Below, one piece after another: positions 58,614-64,000 of a stretch of 64,000 nucleotides of DNA (positions within the stretch are counted from its first letter, which is position 1; every line of letters begins with the position of its first letter). The notes under the pieces were generated by a model. The model made no database searches, was not told where the DNA came from, and saw only the letters and a program-made list of their open reading frames with translations. The DNA comes from Rhizophagus clarus. Taxonomy: Eukaryota > Glomeromycota > Glomeromycetes > Glomerales > Glomeraceae. The stretch covers positions 1,043,001 to 1,107,000 of the forward strand of contig BLAL01000228.1 in the NCBI GenBank assembly GCA_015698045.1. The letters run 5' to 3'. The translations under genes and the position numbers were made by a program.

Positions 58614-58935
58614 TTAGATATTAGATAAAATGCTTATTGCGTCAGTTAACAACATATTAGCGCTTTCAATTTGCTCTAAGAAATTGATACTTTCTGTTTG
58701 GGTTGCTTTATCCAAGGAATCAGTTTGTACTGCTTTATCTGAGAAACTACTATTCTCTGTCTGCATTCTAGTATCCAAAAGCCCTTCGATTTTTTGCCTG
58801 TTCATAAATCTTTAATTTATGATGTAAATATTGCTCAATCTGATCACTTTTATCTGTAATTTCTTCTGGTAAAACAGGATTGCGCTTTATATTAAGTAAT
58901 TGATCAAAAGCTCTTTTGACTAGACTTGGTGGCAT
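58614..58935 (-). pseudogene. Small coding remnant with QTD-type repeats
   Basis: One frame reads MPPSLVKRAFDQLLNIKRNP, VLPEEITDKSDQIEQYLHHK and stops. The overlapping frame from 58805 carries the downstream part (SDKAVQTDSLDKATQTESIN, LEQIESANMLL). A single-base shift near 58800 separates them. This looks like the 5' exon of the same dead gene as the remnants at 56460-58384. Unrecognised. Confidence 0.45.
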
Positions 58936-59324
58936 TTTATTTATAATAGGCTTATAATCGGGATGGAAAGTGGGTATTTCCGCATATAAGTTAATGATCT
59001 ATCTCTTCGATGTCTGCCATTTAGTAATGAACTTCTACTCTTAATCTATGTAATGTTCAAAAATGTGTAACGTTCCCGCGAAATCTCTCAGAACATGGAT
59101 ACACATATAACAAGTTTAATTCCGGCTTTATTGATGAAATGGGTCTCACGCGCTTTTGTTTCTATTTTTTTTACATTATTGAACACTTATTTATAGAAGA
59201 AACTCTATTATTATTTAATCTGATCCACAATTCACACACAACCCGCATTTCATGCATAAATTGGTTAAAAAAGACATAGCTAACTTATATATTATTACTA
59301 TAAATTAAGAATGTAGATTTTGTG

Positions 59325-60651
59325 CTAAAATTTTCGATGATGATAACTTGAAGGCGTAGTGGAAGGTGTACGATTTTGTACTACCAAAGATCTATCACAG
59401 GTATTTCGCTGGTCATTTATTTCTTTTACCGCTTCACGGATTTCTTTACGAAATTCTCTACGGAGTTCTTTACAAATTTCTTTACGAATTTCTTTACAGA
59501 TTTCGTACATTTCTTCACGAATTTCATCTCGGATTTCATTACGGATTTCTTTCCGGATTTTTTCGCGGATCTCTTTGCAGACATCTTTACGGATATCTTC
59601 ACGGATATCTTCACGTATCCCTTCTAGGTTGAATTGTTGTGCGTTTTGGCGGAGCGTATCTACTTTGAAAACAACCTTTATTATGTTTTTTTAACCATAC
59701 GAAATGATTAAACAAAAAAATAACTACCCATAATATTTTCACTTTCATGATCACCGACGGCTTCACTTTCATCAGCTTCATTATCATAGCGTAATTTCTT
59801 TTGAGGGGGGACATAAAGATCTAGAATTTCGTCTCCCTGTTGAGAAGTTGACCTATCGAAAATTTTAACCGATTGTAAATCAACTTTCCGTTTAAGTTTG
59901 ACCTGTTAAAAGAAAAAAAATTTTGTTATAAATAAATTTCCATAATGAAACACGCGACTTAGTCCTCTTACTTGACTTGCTTTAATAATTTCTAGTCTTT
60001 GCGAATTCTCAACCTCTAACCAGAAACATTCGTTTGTTTTCTCATCCTGAAACTATGGTAAAATTTTGATTAGTAATAGAAACTGAGAAAATTGTTGAAA
60101 CTGTTGTATAGGAGTATTAATTCTGGCAGGATGATGAAAAGGCGGTACACGGATCCAGGGCAACACCTGCCGGAGCGCCTTTTGTCGTCCCATATACTCT
60201 CAACGTGGGCGAAACCAGTTAGAATACAAGATGAAAGCCAGTGATCGATACCCTATGCCCCATACCATATGCTGAGTTTAGGGAAGGCGCCCACTCGCTA
60301 AGTTTACGGGTCGATACCCGCTGAGGTGGCTCACACCTTTCGCCAACAGTTTTATAAATAATGTATATATCACCTGTTTAATCAGCTCTTTGTCACCAAC
60401 AATTTTCTCCGCAGTCGTAATAAATCTTTTCCTCCAAATTGAGTTCTGATTCTTCCATGGTCTACCGGCAAGTTCTGATACGATTAATGACTTGTTGTTG
60501 ATTAGGAATTTGTTATAAGAAACCTTTCCCTCGTACGTTTTCAAATATGAAATAATAGCTATTAACAGAAAGTACACGATGTTAAAGTCAGGACACGGCT
60601 CATATAAGTGACACCGAAACTGTTGAAATTACCTGCATCAGTGGAAGACAT
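59325..60651 (-). CDS. Five-exon gene of unknown function with KEIR-repeat helix
   Basis: The exon set 60651-60633, 60558-60374, 60052-59972, 59902-59728 and 59662-59325 has GT-AG borders and keeps frame throughout, giving 265 residues. The N-terminus is MSSTDAAIISYLKTYEGKVS. The middle is SLIVSELAGRPWKNQNSIWR and FWLEVENSQRLEIIKASQVK, followed by an acidic stretch (NEADESEAVGDHESE). The C-terminal third is a highly charged helix of about 22 tetrapeptides of the type KEIR/REDI, from a 12-bp DNA repeat, ending in a Ser/Thr/Pro-rich tail. I do not recognise the family; the basic-acidic build suggests a nuclear protein. Intron 2 (60053-60373) contains a GC-rich insertion. The exon 5 acceptor choice (59663) is inferred from frame, and exon 3 could begin 6 bases later. 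Confidence 0.72.
59410..59632 (-). repeat. 12-bp coding minisatellite (KEIR/REDI)
   Basis: About eighteen imperfect 12-bp units of the type 'acg-gat-ttc-ttt' on the plus strand, encoding four-residue helical repeats with charged i, i+4 pairs on the minus strand. Because the period is a multiple of three, all three plus-strand frames are also open here; those are artefacts. Confidence 0.75.
60115..60350. repeat. GC-rich intron insert, candidate SINE
   Basis: Roughly 230 bp with near-balanced base composition inside an intron of a very AT-rich gene. On the minus strand it begins near GGCGAAAGGTGTGAGCCACC and has GGGTATCGACCCG (about 60307-60319), close to a tRNA B-box (GGTTCGANNCC). A second TATCGATC motif follows at about 60244-60251. 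It lacks a long ORF. This could be a tRNA-derived SINE or the end of a LINE. Confidence 0.5.
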
Positions 60652-60700
60652 TTTGTTATGTTAACGATAAAAAAAAAATTGCAGATTTTGAAAAATTTGG

Positions 60701-63700
60701 TTTTTTTTTTTTAATTAGTAACGCGTTTATTTATTATTGAATCATAAATGATTATTACATAATTTTATAAACACCTATAGATTATATCTATATAACTAAT
60801 TTATCTATACTATTCTCTATCTAAACTATCTATTCGGTATATATATTTTCCTAGACTATCACTAAATTAGTTATACTATCTATAAATGTTTTTTCTTTGT
60901 ATTAAAATAATTTCATCGTCGTATACCAATTTCTATCTATTGATCCTTCTTGGGTAATCTTTCCGATTAATCTATCACGTGTTACTATATTTATATTGTT
61001 TTCATATTTCTTTTTTGTATTTTTATCCAAATTATTATTTGATGTTTTTGTTTTTTTCTTTTTTGTTTTTTCTTTTTCGTCTTCAGTTTCGATTGGCTTT
61101 TTCCTTTTGTCTAATTTCGTAATTCCTTTATCTTTTTCTAATTGAATAACATCGCTACATCTTTTGTTCCAAATCCTTTTTTTATATGATCGTATATCTC
61201 TTCCCATAACTTTTTAATTATCTTCTGGTCTTCTTGTTTCTTCGAAATGAGGTTATATCTATTATTATATATTCCTCTCAACATTTCCCATTCTCTCGTT
61301 TTCTTTATTAAAATGATTGAGCTTCCGTAAAGAACTTCCGTAAAAGAGCATAATATATCTTGAACTATTTTGATTTCCTTTTTCATTTCTTCTTCTTCTT
61401 TTGATTTCATTTTTATGATTACTATTTCGATTCCTTCCTCTATCGTCTCCCTCAATGAAAATTCATTTTCCTCGCATACCCATATATGTTCCCAAGTTTC
61501 TTCTTCTTTTTCACATCTTGGACATAATTTCGACGTTATTCCGTTTGTGTTTCTTTCGTTCAAGATTTTATAAGTGGGTAACTCTTTCATAAGATTTTTA
61601 ATTCTGTATGCTCTTTCTTGTGTATCTTCTTTGTTACATTGATTTTTCTTGAATTTGGTTTTGTTACTCAGGAATTCTAACGAAAATTGCCAATCGAATT
61701 CATTTTTATAATTTAACATGAAAAGGTCTTCTAATCTAGCACTATTCAATATTTCGTTCTTCCAAATTGCGTCCGAACATTTTTTCCTCCATCTTCTAAA
61801 CTACCTGTTATCAAATTGTTATACCAGTGAAGGTTGAATTCTTTACTTTTAAGATACGTATATTCTAAATTTATTTCTTCAATATCTTCACTTTCTACTT
61901 GCATTTTTCCCGATAAATTTAATGTCATTTCGTCTATACTTTCTTTATAATCAAGATCCTCGTTGATCATTCTAATATCTACCACGATTTCTTTTTTCTT
62001 TATTAGGTCTTCTATATAAGTTAATTCTATATAGTATTCGGTATCTAAGCGTCTTCTTTCGTTTTTATTCTCAAAAAATTTGTTTATCGGGTCTGCTACA
62101 ATTGGTTCTACTATCAGATTAATCGTGCATTTTTTTTTCATTAAGCCATATTCTGCTTATTTGATCTATTCTTTCTATAAATTTCAGCGTCTCTTCCCAT
62201 ATAGTTTTATTGACATCGTAATAGTCCTTTATCTTCCAAGTTGTATAAATACTATATATTTTAATACCTTTTTCTGATATGTGTTTTTTACCTTTTTTTA
62301 TTGAAATCATAACATCTATGATTTTGTAATCTTCTTCTATAATATTGAATTTAAAATTCGTTATCGTATTTTCTGACGCATTTAATAGTCTATCGATTGT
62401 TTCAATTTTATTATTGTATTCTATATTTTCTATTTCTTCTTCAAAATGTTGTTTTAATAATTCGTTTTTTGTTGCGATGTTGCGTAGAGTTTCGTATGGT
62501 TTGATTTTTCCTTTCTCTGTTCTTTTTTTAATGATACGACTGTTGTTTTTGTTTTCTATGTATATTAAGCATTGGTCTTTGCTTTTTTCTATGTTTCTTT
62601 CGCATCCTTTACATTTTATTAGTTCTGGTGACTCTTCGTCTTGTATCATACTGTCAGGGTGCGTAATCAAATGAAGACCTATTCTTTTGTACTCTTTACT
62701 TCGTGACTTTTTCTTATTTTCTCCAAAAATTACATTTTCTTGTTGATCATTCCAGCTGATTAGTTCGTGTAGACCTAGTGTAGACCTAGGGGTTCTTGTT
62801 CGTCATAGATATTTAAGTGAATCTCTCTATTAATTGTATCGTTGCTTTTGTATTTATCTTTTAATTCTCGACTATTAGGTAGCGTTATCTCTTCTTTAAT
62901 CTTTTTGAACCACCTAGGGATTTTACCTTTTATGTATTGCTGATTTTCGATACAAAAGTGGGTCCATTTCATCATTCTGTCTTTTTTCCGTTCTAAAAGT
63001 TGTTCTAAGAATAATACCTCCTTCTTTTTTCTTGATTTTGCACTTCGAGGAATCTCTATATCGTCCAATAAGTCAATTATCTCAGTTGTTCCTCCTTTAA
63101 TTTTATGATTGTTATATTCATCCTAGTACTCGTGGTTACATATACTAATACCCTCTTTCTTTAGAATATTAATTGCTTCCACTATCCACGAGTTTCTGGT
63201 TTTAAAAATTCTTGTTTCTAAATTTCCTACGCAACTCGCTGTCCATATTTTGTTTTGTTCTTTGTACATTTTTATCTTGAAAATCGTGTCTATTCTGTCT
63301 CTATTGTTAGCTAAATATAGTGAGGTTTTGCACAAACTTTCGATCTGTAGGTCATAAATATTTTTTAATCCGTATAATTCTCTTTAAAATGTAATGAAAT
63401 TCGGGGTTGTTTGTGCTAAACCTGCTTTTTTCTTTACTAAATTTGTTATTTTCCCCATAAGCGTTTTACATTCGTTTTCTGTTAGGATGATAGCTTGTAA
63501 TTGGTATTCGATTTGAGGCATGATGACCATGTTCCATGTGGCTATAATTTGTTTTTCATTGAGTTTCTTCCAAGCAAAAATCCTATATGCTTGGTTTATG
63601 ATACTCTTTATTTTATTCTTGAAATTGCTACATTTGTTGTCGTGTCTAAACCATATACCTAGAAATCTATTTCCTTCCTCGTGATTAATTTTTGTGATTT

Positions 63701-64000
63701 TTTCTCCATTAATGTGTAATTCTTCATTAGATTTGTTGTTTATCTTAATTAGCTCATATTTACCTACGTTTGCTTTAATGTCATTGATCACAAAGAATTC
63801 ATTGCATATCTTAATCATTATTTCTAGGTTTGTTTATTGGAACTTATTAAGGTCGTATCATCCATAAATGCCGAAACGTTATGTATCGTCTCCAATCTGA
63901 TTGGTTGGTTCGTTTCTATGTTTTGGATTTTCTCAACTTCCATTTTGTAGCCTGTACTGTCTTTGATCTGATTCAGTCTGATTAATAGTCCATCATAAAA
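60701..64000 (-). mobile_element. LINE (non-LTR retrotransposon), 5' part beyond window
   Basis: Read on the minus strand, the element enters from the right edge in the reverse transcriptase domain and ends with a 12-base poly(A) tail (60701-60712). RT motifs include YDGLLIRLNQIKDSTGYKME and AFMDDTTLIS (the xxDD catalytic box, at about 63856-63873). After a one-base shift come MIKICNEFFVINDIKANVGK, NRFLGIWFRHD and LVKKKAGLAQTTPNF, the thumb/connection region. The C-terminus at about 61490-61545 has a CCHC-like finger (CPRCEKEEETWEHIWVC). Multiple frameshifts and stops break it into at least seven frames, so it is inactive. The 3' end lies about 50 bases from the ATG of the gene at 60651. Confidence 0.88.
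60902..61749 (-). pseudogene. LINE ORF, C-terminal segment with CCHC-like finger
   Basis: Frame 61749-61138 carries ERAYRIKNLMKELPTYKILN and the CxxC-x9-H-x4-C finger. A shift near 61165 moves the reading into the 61207-60902 frame (YKKRIWNKRCSDVIQLEKDK), which ends in a lysine-rich tail and a stop at 60902. Between that stop and the poly(A) lies about 190 bases of 3' UTR. Confidence 0.75.

Noticed and set aside
59359..59694. Three overlapping plus-strand frames over the 12-bp minisatellite
   Set aside because: They are shadows of the minus-strand KEIR repeat, open because of its period.
1..64000. CRISPR-like arrays or prokaryotic operons
   Set aside because: Repeats found are coding repeats, minisatellites or transposon ends. 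Spliced genes and eukaryotic families show that the DNA is nuclear fungal.

Overview
The window looks like nuclear DNA of an arbuscular mycorrhizal fungus of the Rhizophagus/Glomus type. The grounds are extreme AT richness, short GT-AG introns of about 50-90 bp (one, carrying an insertion, is 321 bp), large lineage-expanded families (BTB-BACK-TLDc proteins, TKL-type kinases with Sel1 repeats) and a dense, decaying transposon load. The species call is inference from gene-family style; no database was searched.

Layout. 1-25 kb: a minus-strand tandem array of BTB-BACK-TLDc genes. Two copies are intact (3562-5082 and 11663-13182), one is nearly intact with a 5-base frameshift and a 76-residue insert in its TLDc domain (14766-16488), four are clear pseudogenes and one is a faint relic. 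The gene at 6345-7304 is an unrelated multi-pass membrane protein on the plus strand. 25-34 kb: a mobile-element graveyard holding a paired dispersed repeat, a TA-flanked mariner-like MITE, a hAT-like MITE with an 8-bp target duplication, a kinase pseudogene split by a 648-bp element, and a 1.9-kb TA-flanked element with an array of small palindromes at its core. 37-40 kb: an intact five-exon kinase with 11 near-identical 36-residue Sel1 repeats plus a twelfth, diverged one. 42-48 kb: repeats, a possible fragment of mitochondrial nad5, and a BTB-TLDc relic. 48.7-49.6 kb: a four-exon acetate/succinate transporter of the GPR1/FUN34/YaaH family. 50.2-51.7 kb: another BTB-TLDc pseudogene. 52-56 kb: a CACTA-type (Tnp2/DUF4218) transposase remnant split by a 2.3-kb hAT element with intact ends and a decayed transposase. 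56-64 kb (minus strand): decayed coiled-coil coding remnants, an intact five-exon gene of unknown function with a KEIR-like helical repeat tail, and a LINE whose poly(A) end lies about 50 bp upstream of that gene and whose reverse transcriptase runs off the window.

Most notable: two BTB-TLDc pseudogenes each carry a short internal inversion (78 and 90 bp) that leaves a coding segment on the opposite strand. One inversion is bounded by a 7-bp inverted repeat. Several transposon insertions can be placed to the base because they interrupt recognisable coding sequence or duplicated repeats. I found no new operon-like system. The unusual signals are structural: micro-inversion in a gene array, loop expansion in one TLDc domain, homogenised Sel1 repeats, and the palindrome-array element.
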